Source: Methylobacterium trifolii
Lineage (GTDB): Bacteria > Pseudomonadota > Alphaproteobacteria > Rhizobiales > Beijerinckiaceae
Direction: 5' to 3'
Assembly (NCBI RefSeq): GCF_022179685.1
Contig: NZ_BPRB01000011.1
Coordinates: 1-38,787 of the forward strand
Length of the DNA stretch: 38,787 nucleotides
A model generated the notes under the pieces. That model worked only from the letters and a program-made list of their open reading frames with translations, was not told the origin of the DNA and did not search any database. Position 1 is the first letter of the stretch. Each line of letters starts with the position of its first letter. The position numbers were made by a program, and so were the translations under genes. Below, one piece after another: positions 7,871-16,363 of this stretch.

Positions 7871-8848
7871 TCAGGGGCCGGCGAACACCTCCGGGTTCAC
7901 GAGGTTCAAGGGCCGCTCGCCGCGCAGGATACGCAGCATCTCCTGCGCCGCGCCCACGCCCATCCGCCGCAGGCTCGTCCCGGTGGTGCCGGCCACGTGC
8001 GGCGTGAGCAGCAGGTTGGGACAGGCGAAGAGCGGATGGTCCGGCGGCAAAGGCTGGAGCGCGAACACGTCCAGCGCCGCCCCGGCGATCGTGCACGCGT
8101 TCAGGGCCGCAGCCAGCGCCTCGCCGTCGACGATGGGGCCGCGGGCCACGTTGATCAGCACCGCGTTCGGTCGCATCCGGCCGATCAGACCGGCATCGAT
8201 CAGGCCGCGGGTCTCCGGCGTCAGGGGGCACGCGACCACCACGGCGTCGCTCTCGGCAAACAGCGTGTGCAGGTCGACCGCCTCCACCAGTCCGCCGAAG
8301 CTCTTGGGCGTACGGGAATGGCCGAGAACCCGCATCCCGAAGCCGCGACTGCCCGTCTCGGCCACCTGCCGCCCGATCTCGCCGAGGCCGAGGATGCCGA
8401 GCGTGCCGCCGCCGATCTCCATGAGGTCGTTGGCCCCGGTCTTGGCCGCGAGCCAGCCCGCATCGCGCATCCGCGCGTCGAGTCCGGCCAGCCCCCGGCG
8501 CAGGTGCAGCAGGGCGGAGAAGACGTATTCCGAGACCGCGCCGGTGTTGCTGCCGGGCAGGTTCGCCACCGGCACGCGCCGGGCGGTGGCGGCGGGAAGG
8601 TTCACGAAGTCGAGCCCGACGCCGTGGCGCACGATGCCCCGGAGCTTCGGGGCATGATCGAGGATGTCGTCGGGCAACTGGGCCCGCACGATCAGCCCGG
8701 CGGCCTCGGCCGCGAGGTCGCGCAGGGTTTCGGCGCGGGTGTCCGGCGCCGTGACCACGCGGGCATGGGCTGCGAGCAGCGCCGTCCCGTCCGGGTGGAT
8801 CGGGTTGGTCAGGACGACCAGCGGCAGGGTCTGTTCGGATTGGCTCAA
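7871..8848 (-). CDS. D-isomer-specific 2-hydroxyacid dehydrogenase
   Basis: About 325 residues, NAD(P)H-dependent. It has the split catalytic/nucleotide-binding architecture of the family: the Rossmann motif GILGLGEIGRQVA, the NVARGPIVD segment with the catalytic Arg, GAALDVF, and LTPHVAG with the catalytic His. I chose the TTG at 8848 because GAGGAA lies 5 bases before it and the product then begins MSQSEQTLPLVVLTNP, the normal N-terminus; longer versions add an unlikely Arg-rich extension. The family reduces 2-keto acids or oxidises D-2-hydroxyacids, such as phosphoglycerate, glycerate, lactate or glyoxylate. The exact substrate is not resolvable here. It is monocistronic and divergent from the heme genes. 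Confidence 0.88.
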   Translation of the reverse strand: MSQSEQTLPLVVLTNPIHPDGTALLAAHARVVTAPDTRAETLRDLAAEAAGLIVRAQLPDDILDHAPKLRGIVRHGVGLDFVNLPAATARRVPVANLPGSNTGAVSEYVFSALLHLRRGLAGLDARMRDAGWLAAKTGANDLMEIGGGTLGILGLGEIGRQVAETGSRGFGMRVLGHSRTPKSFGGLVEAVDLHTLFAESDAVVVACPLTPETRGLIDAGLIGRMRPNAVLINVARGPIVDGEALAAALNACTIAGAALDVFALQPLPPDHPLFACPNLLLTPHVAGTTGTSLRRMGVGAAQEMLRILRGERPLNLVNPEVFAGP

Positions 8849-9014
8849 CGTCGTTCCTCGCGCGCGGACGCCCATCCGTGTGCTGGCCCCCGCCCCGTCC
8901 CGCAAGCCCCCCGCCCTCGAGACGCGTGCAGGCCGGTATCGGATGTCCCCGAAACCGGACGCGTGCGTGTTGCGTGCCGTCCTTAGCGGCCCTACGAGAG
9001 ATGAGTCCCAGTAT

Positions 9015-9047
9015 CCATTCTTTGATCTTGAATAATTCCAAAGATGG
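9015..9047. promoter_or_regulatory. AT-rich dyad before hemP (candidate Irr/Fur-type iron box)
   Basis: Just upstream of hemP an unusually AT-rich stretch contains CCATTCTTTG (9015-9024) mirrored by CAAAGATGG (9039-9047), with one bulged base. It also holds TCTTGAATAATTCCAAA (9026-9042), whose GAA-N3-TTC core and T/A flanks resemble the iron-control element bound by Irr in Hyphomicrobiales. The position 20-50 bp before the first heme-uptake gene fits iron-dependent control. The assignment to Irr rather than Fur or RirA is inference. Confidence 0.5.
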
Positions 9048-9066
9048 ACCCTTCAAAGCCGGCTGC

Positions 9067-9264
9067 ATGTCCCGACAGGGTGACGATGAGCGATCCGAAG
9101 ACCTGCGCGCACGGTCCCGAGCCGGCGAGCGGATTGCGCAGACCGAGGCCGTGATCGCCTCCAACGCCCTGATGAACGGCCGCCGCGAGGTGGTCATCCT
9201 GCACGCGGGCGAGCGCTACCGCCTCCGCGTCACCGCCAACGACAAGCTGATCCTGACCAAATGA
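9067..9264 (+). CDS. hemP: hemin uptake protein HemP
   Basis: A 65-residue protein. The C-terminal half is the HemP signature: LMNGRREVVILHAGERYRLR, then TANDKLILTK. The N-terminal half is a variable charged stretch. I started at the ATG at 9067 (MSRQGDDERSED); the longer in-frame extension is Pro/Arg-rich and runs through the AT-rich dyad, so it is not credible. HemP proteins are small, conserved first members of iron-regulated heme-uptake operons, and some homologues are reported to activate heme-receptor expression. The stop overlaps the ATG of hmuT (ATGA), placing it in the hmuTUV operon. Confidence 0.88.
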   Translation: MSRQGDDERSEDLRARSRAGERIAQTEAVIASNALMNGRREVVILHAGERYRLRVTANDKLILTK

Positions 9265-10148
9265 CAGACCGTCCCGCCCTGCCCTGGTCCCGTCGCAGCC
9301 TGCTCTCCGCCGCCGTCGCGGGCGTGCTGGCCCCGCGCCCGGCCCTGTCCGCAACCCCTGCCGCCCGGATCGCGTCGCTGGGCGGAGCCGTCACCGAGAT
9401 TCTTTACCGTCTCGGCGCCGGCCCCCGGATCGCGGCGGTGGACACCACCAGCCTCTACCCGGCCGAAGCCATGCGCGAGAAGCCGAACGTCGGCTACCTG
9501 CGGGCGCTTTCCGCCGAGGGCCTGCTCTCGGTCGGGCCCGACCTCGTCATCGCCGCGGACGGCGCCGGCCCAGCCGACGTCCTCGCCCTGGTGCGCGAGG
9601 CCGGCGTGCGGGTCGAGACGGTCAAGGAGCCGCCCACCCCCGGGGGCGTCCTCGACAAGATCGCTGCGGTCGGGCGGCTGGCCGGGCTTGAGCGGGAGGC
9701 CGAGGCGCTCTCGGCCGAGGTGAAGGCGCATTTCGCCGATCTGGCCGCCCAGCGCGCCCGCATCGCCCGGCCCGCCCGCGCCCTGGTCGTGCTCTCGCTC
9801 CAGGGCGGCCGGACCATGGTGGGGGGCCGCAACACCACCGCGGACGGCATCCTCGGCCTCGCCGGCATCAGCAACGCGGCCGAGGGCCTCGATGGCTTCA
9901 AGCCGATCACCGACGAGGCCATCGTAGCCGCCGCCCCCGACACGGTGGTGATGATGCAGAACGGCCCCGAGCCGCCGAAGCCCGAGGCCGTCTTCGCCCC
10001 CGACACGGCGCTCGGCCGCACGCCCGCTGCGGCCCGGCGATCGCTCGTCGCCATGGACGGCCTCTACCTCCTCGGCTTCGGCCCCCGCACCCCCGAGGCC
10101 GCAGGCGACCTGATGCGCGCGGTCTACCCGGACCTGCCGCGTGGCTGA
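9261..10148 (+). CDS. hmuT: periplasmic heme-binding protein of ABC importer
   Basis: A 295-residue class III solute-binding protein. The leader contains SRRSLL (residues 10-15) followed by a hydrophobic segment and ALSA, which could be Sec or Tat. The mature part begins ARIASLGGAVTEILYRLG, typical of heme/cobalamin binders. Tyr79 in NVGYLRALSAEGLLSV aligns with the axial heme-ligand Tyr described for ShuT/HmuT proteins. It captures heme delivered by the outer-membrane receptor and passes it to HmuUV. Its stop overlaps the GTG start of hmuU by 8 bases, showing tight coupling. Confidence 0.9.
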   Translation: MTDRPALPWSRRSLLSAAVAGVLAPRPALSATPAARIASLGGAVTEILYRLGAGPRIAAVDTTSLYPAEAMREKPNVGYLRALSAEGLLSVGPDLVIAADGAGPADVLALVREAGVRVETVKEPPTPGGVLDKIAAVGRLAGLEREAEALSAEVKAHFADLAAQRARIARPARALVVLSLQGGRTMVGGRNTTADGILGLAGISNAAEGLDGFKPITDEAIVAAAPDTVVMMQNGPEPPKPEAVFAPDTALGRTPAAARRSLVAMDGLYLLGFGPRTPEAAGDLMRAVYPDLPRG

Positions 10149-11199
10149 CACCGCGGCGCGTGCGCGCCGCGGCGCCCTCGCCCTTGGCCTGCTGCTCGCC
10201 CTGGTGCTCGCCGTGGCGCTGCTCTCCGTCGGCATGGGCGCGATCCGCATCCCGCCGGGCCGCGTCCTCGACGTTCTGGTGCGGGGGGCCGCCGACCCCC
10301 TGCTCGCCCGCGACGCCCTGGTGGTCCTCAACATCCGCCTGCCCCGCACCCTCCTCGGCCTGCTGGTCGGCGCCGGCCTCGCGGTCTCCGGGGCGCTGAT
10401 GCAGGGGCTGTTCCGCAACCCTCTGGCCGATCCGGCGCTGGTGGGCGTCTCGGCCGGCGCGGGGTTGGCGGCCGCCTGCGTCATCGTGCTCGGCGACCGG
10501 CTGGTCGCCCATCTCGGCCTGCCCGGCCCCCTGCCCTACGCCGTGCTGCCGGCCGGCGCCTTCCTCGGAGGGCTGTCGGCGACCCTCGTCCTCTACGGGC
10601 TCGCCACCCGCGCCGGCCGGACCTCGGTGGCGACGATGCTGCTCGCCGGCATCGCGCTCGGCGCCTTGAGCGGCGCCCTCACCGGCCTCTTGGTCTATGC
10701 CAGCGACGATCGGCAGTTGCGCGACCTCACCTTCTGGTCGCTGGGCAGCCTCGGGGGCGCCACCTGGACCAAGGTCGCCGCAACCACGCCCCTGATCCTG
10801 CCGGTGCTGCTGGCCGTACCCGTCCTCGGGCGGGGCCTCAACGCCCTGGTGCTGGGGGAGGCCGAGGCGTTCCACCTCGGGGTGCGGGTGGAGCGCCTGA
10901 AGCGCGCCTGCATCCTGCTGGTGGCGGTGGCGGTCGGTGCCGGCGTGGCGGCGGCCGGCGTCATCGGCTTCGTCGGTCTCGTGGTGCCCCACGCCCTGCG
11001 CCTCGTCATCGGCCCCGAGCACCGGCTTCTTCTGCCTGCGGCGGCCCTGCTGGGCGGCGCCTTCCTCGTCCTGGCGGACGTGGCCGCCCGCATCGTCGCC
11101 GCGCCCGCCGAACTGCCCATCGGCATCGTCACGGCGATGGTCGGCGCGCCCGTCTTCCTGTGGCTGCTGCTTGGCCGGGCGCGGCTGGCCGATGCCTGA
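10141..11199 (+). CDS. hmuU: heme ABC transporter permease (FecCD family)
   Basis: A 352-residue polytopic inner-membrane protein with about ten hydrophobic segments. FecCD/BtuC hallmarks are IRLPRTLLGLLVGAGLAVSGALMQ, followed by RNPLADPALVGVSAGA, and near the C-terminus GVIGFVGLVVPHALRL with the Gly-rich turn contacting the ATPase. It starts with GTG inside the end of hmuT and overlaps the start of hmuV by 8 bases. It forms the translocation pore of the heme importer. Confidence 0.92.
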   Translation: MADTAARARRGALALGLLLALVLAVALLSVGMGAIRIPPGRVLDVLVRGAADPLLARDALVVLNIRLPRTLLGLLVGAGLAVSGALMQGLFRNPLADPALVGVSAGAGLAAACVIVLGDRLVAHLGLPGPLPYAVLPAGAFLGGLSATLVLYGLATRAGRTSVATMLLAGIALGALSGALTGLLVYASDDRQLRDLTFWSLGSLGGATWTKVAATTPLILPVLLAVPVLGRGLNALVLGEAEAFHLGVRVERLKRACILLVAVAVGAGVAAAGVIGFVGLVVPHALRLVIGPEHRLLLPAAALLGGAFLVLADVAARIVAAPAELPIGIVTAMVGAPVFLWLLLGRARLADA

Positions 11200-12013
11200 A
11201 CCGCTCCTGACCGCCTCCGGCCTCGCCTACACGGTCGCCGGCCGCGACCTCGTGCAGGACGTGTCGCTCGCCGTCCCGCCCGGTGCGCTCCAAGTGATCG
11301 TCGGCCCGAACGGTGCCGGCAAGTCGACCCTGCTGCGGCTGCTCTGCGGGGAATTGCGCCCGAGCCGGGGCGGCGTCGCCTACGGGCCCGAGCCGGTGGA
11401 GACCATTCCCCCCTGGCGGCTCGCCGGCATGCGGGCCGTGCTGCCGCAGGCCGCCCGCCTCGCCTTCCCGTTCTCGGTGGCCGACGTGGCCCGGATCGGC
11501 CTCGACGGCATCGGCCGCGGCCTCAAGGCCCGCGACAGGGCCGCGATGCTGGAACGCGCCCTCGGACAAGTCGACGTGGCGCACCTCGCGGACCGCTCAT
11601 ACCAGACCCTCTCCGGGGGCGAGCAGGCGCGGGTGCAGTTCGCCCGCGTGCTCTGCCAGCTCGCGGCGGGCCGCACCATCGCCGACCGGCAGGTGCTGTT
11701 CCTCGACGAGCCGACCGCGAGCCTCGACCTGCGCCACCAGGGCGCGCTCCTCGACGCGGCGGCCGAGCTTGCCCGCGCAGGCGTCGGCGTGGTGGCGATC
11801 CTGCACGACCTCAACCTCGCCGCCGCCTATGCGGACACGCTCCTGGTCCTCGACCAGGGGCGCCTCGTCGCGGACGGCCCCCCCGCCGAGGTGCTGCGGG
11901 ACACGCTGATCGCGCAGGTCTTCCAGGTCTCCTGGCCGGTCGGGCAGGTGCCGCCAAACGGACAGCCCTTCGTCCTTCCCCGCCGGAATGTTGCAGACCC
12001 GCAACATTCCTGA
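11192..12013 (+). CDS. hmuV: heme ABC transporter ATP-binding protein
   Basis: A 273-residue ATPase starting at the ATG that overlaps the hmuU stop. All motifs are intact: Walker A GPNGAGKST (38-46), Q-loop Gln86, signature LSGGE (140-144), Walker B VLFLDEP (168-174) and the H-loop His205 in ILHDLN. The long insert CQLAAGRTIADRQ before Walker B is typical of HmuV. It powers heme import through HmuU. The last codons and the stop are embedded in a perfect 10-bp inverted repeat (11985-12010). Confidence 0.93.
   Translation: MPEPLLTASGLAYTVAGRDLVQDVSLAVPPGALQVIVGPNGAGKSTLLRLLCGELRPSRGGVAYGPEPVETIPPWRLAGMRAVLPQAARLAFPFSVADVARIGLDGIGRGLKARDRAAMLERALGQVDVAHLADRSYQTLSGGEQARVQFARVLCQLAAGRTIADRQVLFLDEPTASLDLRHQGALLDAAAELARAGVGVVAILHDLNLAAAYADTLLVLDQGRLVADGPPAEVLRDTLIAQVFQVSWPVGQVPPNGQPFVLPRRNVADPQHS
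11985..12010. terminator. perfect inverted repeat at the 3' end of hmuV
   Basis: GGAATGTTGC and GCAACATTCC form a perfect 10-bp stem around a 6-base loop, ending immediately before the hmuV TGA. No U-run follows, so it is not a canonical terminator. It may cause partial termination, stabilise the 3' end of the operon mRNA, or serve as a protein-binding site ahead of the receptor gene 180 bp downstream. Confidence 0.45.
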
Positions 12014-12035
12014 GTCCTGATTCCGGTTCCTGGAA

Positions 12036-12048
12036 GTCTTTCAAAGAC
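12036..12048. promoter_or_regulatory. 13-bp palindrome upstream of the heme receptor
   Basis: GTCTTTCAAAGAC is a perfect palindrome around a central C, about 145 bp upstream of the receptor start, in a locally AT-richer stretch. It could be an operator or part of a promoter for the receptor gene. It does not match a regulator consensus that I recognise. Confidence 0.3.
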
Positions 12049-12193
12049 CGGCGCAGGCAGTTCGGAATCGAACCAATCTGCGCCCTCCAGCGATGTGTTG
12101 ACCCTGTGCCGGGGCCTGTCGCAACTGGTCCTCAGCCAGCCAGCAATCCGCCAGCCAGCCATCTCGATCGACTGTGCCTGAGCGGATGCGTCC

Positions 12194-14350
12194 ATGTCCA
12201 TCACCCGTCCCCGTGCCCTGCTGGCGCTCGGCGTCTCCCTCCTCGCCCTGAGCGCGGCGCAGGCCCAGACCGCCCCGCCCCCCGTCGCGGCCCCCGGCCC
12301 TGCCCGCGTGCCGGCCGAGGAGGTCAGCCTCGACACCATCTCCGTCACCTCGACCAAGACGGCGGGTGCGGCGGTGGACGCCCTATCGGGCACCAGCGTG
12401 ATCACCCGCGAGCAGATCGACCGGCTCCAGCCGAGCCGCCTCTCCGACGTGCTGCGCGACGTGCCCGGCGTGACCACGCAGGAGAACCAGAACGATCCGG
12501 CCCAGGCCATCAACATCCGGGGCCTCCAGGATTTCGGCCGGGTCAACGTGCTGGTCGACGGGGCGCGCCAGGACTTCCAGACCTCAGGCCACAGCGCCAA
12601 CGGAGTGTTCTACCTCGATCCCGAACTCGTCGGCGGCGTCGACATCACCCGCGGTCCCACCGCGACCATCTACGGCTCGGGCGCCATCGGCGGCGTGGTC
12701 GCCTTCCGCACCCGCTCCATCGACGACATCCTCGCGCCCGACGAGACCGCCGGCGCGGTGCAGAAGCAGGGCTTCGGCACCAACGGCCAGAAGTTCCTGA
12801 ACTCGACGGCGCTGGGCGCGCGCATCGGCACCGCGGCCGACGTGTTCGGGCAGTTCGTCTACCGCAACAACGGCCCCTATCGCGACGGCCTCGGCACCCT
12901 GGTGCGCGACACCGGCAACGAGCTGACCTCGGGGCTCGCCAAGTTCAACGTCCGGCCCGCGGACGGCCACGAGATCAGCGGCACCGCTTTGCTCCAACGC
13001 TTCGAGTTCGCCAACGCCGGCACCAGCAACGCGGGCGCGCGCTTCGCCAACTCCGTGCAGGCCGACACCTATACTCTGGGCTACCGCTTCGCCCGGCCGG
13101 ACGTGCCGCTGATCGATTTCAGCATCAAGGGCTACACCACCACCACGCACAATGACCTGACCTTCCTTCAGGACACGGCGAGTGGCCTGTACGGGCGCCT
13201 GGGGACGCGGGCGGGCGACCGCATCACCTACGACATCGAGACCACGGGGCTGGACGTGCACAACACGTCCCGTTTCGACACCTGGGCGCTGAGCCACGCC
13301 CTGACGGTGGGCGGCGACGTGGTCGGTAACAACGTGCGCACCACCGACAACGCCGGCGGCTTCGGCTCGGCCTTCACGCCCTCCGGCGAGCGGACGCTGG
13401 CCGGCGCCTTCGTGCAGGACGAGATCCGCTACGGAGGCTGGCTCCGGGTGATCGGGGCGCTGCGCTACGACACCTACGAGCTGTCGGGCGGGCCCTACCG
13501 CTCCTCCGGCGACCGGGTCTCGCCCAAGATCACGGTCGGCGTCTCGCCGTTCACCGGCATCGAGTTCTACGGCACCTATGCGGAGGGCTATCGCGCGCCC
13601 TCGATCACCGAGACCCTGGTGCAGGGCATCCACCCGTTCCCGGCCTTCAACATCCTGCCGAACCCGACGCTGCGCCCCGAGGTCGCCCACAACGTCGAGG
13701 GCGGCATCAACCTCAAGTACAACGAGGTCCTGCTGCCCGGCGACGTGTTCCGGGCCAAGCTCAACGTCTTCCAGAACGAGGTCGACGACTTCATCAACAT
13801 CCAGACCGTGGGGCCGACCTACTTCGTCCCGGCCATCGCCGGCATCCCGGCCTCGATCTGCACCCGGATGCCAGGGCGCTTCCCCTGCGTCATCCCGGTG
13901 CAGTCGTTTCAGTACCTCAACATCGCCCAGGCCGACCTCTCGGGCGTCGAGCTGGAGGGCGCCTACGACTGGGGCCGCGGGTTCGTGACGCTGGCCGCCA
14001 CGCATACCGAGGGGCGCGACCGGGCCACCCGCCAGACCCTGATCACCGTGCCGCCGGACCGGATCAGCGCGACGCTGGGCTTCCGCTTCCTCGACGACGA
14101 CCTGGCGCTGGGCAGCCGCCTCACCTTCGTGGACGCCCGCACCAACCTGCCCACCGGTGCCACGATCCTGGCGACGAAGGCCTACGGGCTGGTGGACTTC
14201 TTCGCCTCCTACCGGGTCAACGACCGGATCAAGGCGGACTTCATCCTCCAGAACGCCTTCGACAAGCGCTACACCCAGTACCTCAACGCCCTGCCCAATC
14301 CCGGCCTCGTCGCCAAGGCCGCGATCAGCATCAAGTTCGCCACCCGCTGA
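12194..14350 (+). CDS. hmuR: TonB-dependent heme/hemoglobin receptor
   Basis: A 718-residue outer-membrane protein. The signal peptide (MSITRPRALLALGVSLLALSAAQAQ) is followed by a TonB box-like stretch DTISVTSTKT. A plug domain (SVITREQIDRLQPSRLSDVL through GAIGGVVAFRT) precedes a 22-strand barrel. Near residue 464 lies YRAPSITE, then a His in GIHPFPAFN and NPTLRPE. This corresponds to the FRAP-His-NPNL signature of heme receptors. The sequence fits the TonB-dependent hemoglobin/transferrin/lactoferrin family. It follows hmuV by 180 bp on the same strand, with candidate regulatory dyads between, so it may have its own promoter. Gene symbol by analogy. Confidence 0.9.
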   Translation: MSITRPRALLALGVSLLALSAAQAQTAPPPVAAPGPARVPAEEVSLDTISVTSTKTAGAAVDALSGTSVITREQIDRLQPSRLSDVLRDVPGVTTQENQNDPAQAINIRGLQDFGRVNVLVDGARQDFQTSGHSANGVFYLDPELVGGVDITRGPTATIYGSGAIGGVVAFRTRSIDDILAPDETAGAVQKQGFGTNGQKFLNSTALGARIGTAADVFGQFVYRNNGPYRDGLGTLVRDTGNELTSGLAKFNVRPADGHEISGTALLQRFEFANAGTSNAGARFANSVQADTYTLGYRFARPDVPLIDFSIKGYTTTTHNDLTFLQDTASGLYGRLGTRAGDRITYDIETTGLDVHNTSRFDTWALSHALTVGGDVVGNNVRTTDNAGGFGSAFTPSGERTLAGAFVQDEIRYGGWLRVIGALRYDTYELSGGPYRSSGDRVSPKITVGVSPFTGIEFYGTYAEGYRAPSITETLVQGIHPFPAFNILPNPTLRPEVAHNVEGGINLKYNEVLLPGDVFRAKLNVFQNEVDDFINIQTVGPTYFVPAIAGIPASICTRMPGRFPCVIPVQSFQYLNIAQADLSGVELEGAYDWGRGFVTLAATHTEGRDRATRQTLITVPPDRISATLGFRFLDDDLALGSRLTFVDARTNLPTGATILATKAYGLVDFFASYRVNDRIKADFILQNAFDKRYTQYLNALPNPGLVAKAAISIKFATR

Positions 14351-14380
14351 GGCGGCGAGCGCCCGGGGGCCGCTCCCTCA
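14348..14380. terminator. weak bidirectional hairpin between convergent genes
   Basis: TGAGGCGGC, beginning at the receptor stop codon, can pair with GCCGC and CCTCA across a bulge, forming a GC-rich hairpin between the convergent heme receptor and MFS genes. No U-tract is present. Confidence 0.3.
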
Positions 14381-15679
14381 GGCGGTGGCCGGCGCCAACG
14401 CGGCCGGCCGCGGCTTGGCGCCGATGAACAGCGCCATCATCGCGGCGACGAGGCAGAGCATCCCGGCGGCCAGGAACGCCCCGAAGTAATCGCCGGTGTT
14501 GGTGCGCACCGTGCCGGCGAGCCAGGCGGCCGAGGCCGCGCCGATCTGGTGGGCGGCCGCTATCCAGCCGAACATCAGCGCGGCGTTCTCCTCACCGAAG
14601 GTCTTGCCGGCCAGCGCGACGGTGGGCGGCACCGTGGCGATCCAGTCGAGGCCGTAGAACACGGCAAACAGCGACAGGCCGTAGAAGCTGTAGTCGAAGG
14701 AATAGGGCAGGAACATCAGCGAGAGGCCGCGCAGGCCGTAGTACCAGGCCAGCAGCTTGCGGCTGTCGAACCGGTCGGTGAGCCAGCCCGAGGCCGTGGT
14801 GCCGACGAGGTCGCAGATCCCCATCAGGGCGAGCAGGCCCGCGGCCGTGACCTCGGGGATGCCGTGGTCGATGCAGGCCGGGATCAGGTGGGTGCCGATC
14901 AGCCCGTTGGTCGAGGCGCCGCAAATGAAGAAGGTGCCCGACAGCAGCCAGAAGTCGCGGGAGCGTAGGCCGGCCGCAAGCCCCGACAGCGCCCGCCGGG
15001 CCGGGTTCACGCCCCCGACCGGGGTCGGCACCACCACGCTCTCGCCGTAGCGGGGCAGGCCGAGGTCGGCGGGCCGGTCGCGCAGCAGCAGGGCCGCGAA
15101 CGGCACGAGCAGGAGCGTGGCACCGGCCACCGTCAGGGAGACGGCCCGCCAGCCCTGGTCCACCACGAGGCTCGCCAGCAGCGGCAGGAAGATCAGCTGG
15201 CCCGTGGCGCTGCTGGCGGTGAGCAGGCCCAGCACCAGCCCCCGGCGGCGGGCGAACCACCGCCCGGCCACCGTCGCGCCCAGCACGTTGGCGACCATGC
15301 CCGAGCCCGACCCGACCACGATGCCCCAGAGCAGCACCATCTGCCAGGGCGCCGTCATCCAGGTGGTGGCCGCCGTGCCGAGCGCCAGGATCACGAGCGC
15401 CGCGCAGACCGAGCGGCGCAGGCCGAAGCGCTCGATCACGGCCACCGCGAACGGCCCGATCATGCCGTAGAGGAAGATGTTGACGGCGATCGCCAGGCTG
15501 ATCGTGGCCGCCGACCAGCCGAACTCCCGCTCCCACGGCACGATCAGGATGCTGGGCGTCGCCCGCACGCCCGCGCCGACCAGCAGAACCACGAAGGTGA
15601 TGCCGGCCATGATCCAGGCGTAGTGCAGCCGGCCGGGCGGGCGGTGTTCGGTCGCGGTGGACACGGGTGAGACGGACAT
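14378..15679 (-). CDS. MFS transporter (OFA/MCT-like)
   Basis: About 433 residues with 12 predicted membrane helices. The start ATG at 15679 (MSVSPVSTATEHRP) has GGAG 8 bases upstream; the longer Arg/Pro-rich extension is rejected. Features include GWSAATISLAIAVNIFLYGMIGPFAVAVIERFGLR after helix 1, quoted here in overlapping part as GPFAVAVIERFGLR, the central cytoplasmic loop after helix 6 (LRDRPADLGLPRYGE), and the second-half motif SGWLTDRFDSRKLLAW. The pattern resembles monocarboxylate/oxalate-formate type porters, so an organic anion is plausible but unproven. It lies 64 bp downstream of a MarR gene on the same strand, so it is probably controlled by that repressor. Confidence 0.85.
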   Translation of the reverse strand: MSVSPVSTATEHRPPGRLHYAWIMAGITFVVLLVGAGVRATPSILIVPWEREFGWSAATISLAIAVNIFLYGMIGPFAVAVIERFGLRRSVCAALVILALGTAATTWMTAPWQMVLLWGIVVGSGSGMVANVLGATVAGRWFARRRGLVLGLLTASSATGQLIFLPLLASLVVDQGWRAVSLTVAGATLLLVPFAALLLRDRPADLGLPRYGESVVVPTPVGGVNPARRALSGLAAGLRSRDFWLLSGTFFICGASTNGLIGTHLIPACIDHGIPEVTAAGLLALMGICDLVGTTASGWLTDRFDSRKLLAWYYGLRGLSLMFLPYSFDYSFYGLSLFAVFYGLDWIATVPPTVALAGKTFGEENAALMFGWIAAAHQIGAASAAWLAGTVRTNTGDYFGAFLAAGMLCLVAAMMALFIGAKPRPAALAPATA

Positions 15680-15743
15680 GGGCGGCTCCGGGCGCGTTCG
15701 CGCGGCGATTGAGGGGCTTCGACCGAAGGGCGGTTCGGCCGGC

Positions 15744-16166
15744 TCAAGGCGGGGCCTGAACGGCCGCGGCCAGGGCGCCGGCCAGCGCCGGCTCGATCCG
15801 GGCCGCGATCTCGGCCTGCGCCGCACGCCAGTACGGCAGGGCCGCCTCGATCGCCGCTCTGCCCGCGGGCGTGATCTGCGCCACGCGCTCACGCTGGTCG
15901 CTCGCGCCGACCGTGACCTGGACGAGGCCCCGGCGCTCCAGGGGGTCGAGGTTGCGCCCCATCGTCGAGCGGTCGAGGGCAGCCTCCAGGGCCAGCCGCG
16001 TCACCGGCACGGCCCCGAGTCGCTTGAGCGTCCGCAGGACCGAGAACTGGGTCACGCGCAGGCCCACGGGCTCCAGGGCCGCGTCGTAGGCGCTGGTGAC
16101 GGCCCGCGCGGCGCGGCGGAGCGTCATGCAGGTGCAGGGAGCCTCGGAGGGCGATTCGTCGGACAT
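15744..16166 (-). CDS. MarR-family transcriptional regulator
   Basis: A winged-helix repressor of about 140 residues starting MSDESPSEAPCTCMTLRRAA. The MarR core is clear: LRVTQFSVLRTLKRLGAVPVTRLALEAALDRSTMGRNLDPLERRGLV spans the recognition helix, of which DRSTMGRNLDPLERRGLV is the key part. The wing DQRERVAQIT follows. A CTC motif near the N-terminus (Cys11, Cys13) occurs in a subgroup of MarR proteins and might sense oxidants. An alternative ATG at 16187 adds MRADTRI, but it lies inside a palindrome (16183-16194), which favours the shorter form. It probably autoregulates and controls the MFS gene 64 bp downstream; it is divergent from the glutamate dehydrogenase. Confidence 0.87.
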   Translation of the reverse strand: MSDESPSEAPCTCMTLRRAARAVTSAYDAALEPVGLRVTQFSVLRTLKRLGAVPVTRLALEAALDRSTMGRNLDPLERRGLVQVTVGASDQRERVAQITPAGRAAIEAALPYWRAAQAEIAARIEPALAGALAAAVQAPP

Positions 16167-16182
16167 AATGCGGGTATCTGCA

Positions 16183-16194
16183 CGCATTGATGCG
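16183..16194. promoter_or_regulatory. CGCAT-TG-ATGCG dyad upstream of the MarR gene (candidate operator)
   Basis: A perfect 5-bp inverted repeat with a 2-bp spacer lies 17 bp upstream of the MarR start, in the divergent region shared with the glutamate dehydrogenase gene. A further TGCG/CGCA pair flanks it on the left. MarR proteins typically bind such short dyads near their own start; the assignment is inferred. Confidence 0.4.
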
Positions 16195-16363
16195 ACTACA
16201 AGCCATCCGGCCGGGATTCCGGCCCCGGCATCCACTGTCCGAAGGCGCCACGCTGACATCTTCCGGCCCCACCCAAGCTGGACCCCACCACCGTCATCGA
16301 CTTGCCTTCGGCCGTCCCCTAGTTCTCGCCCCGTGCCGATCTCCGGTTCGGGGAGAAGACCCG

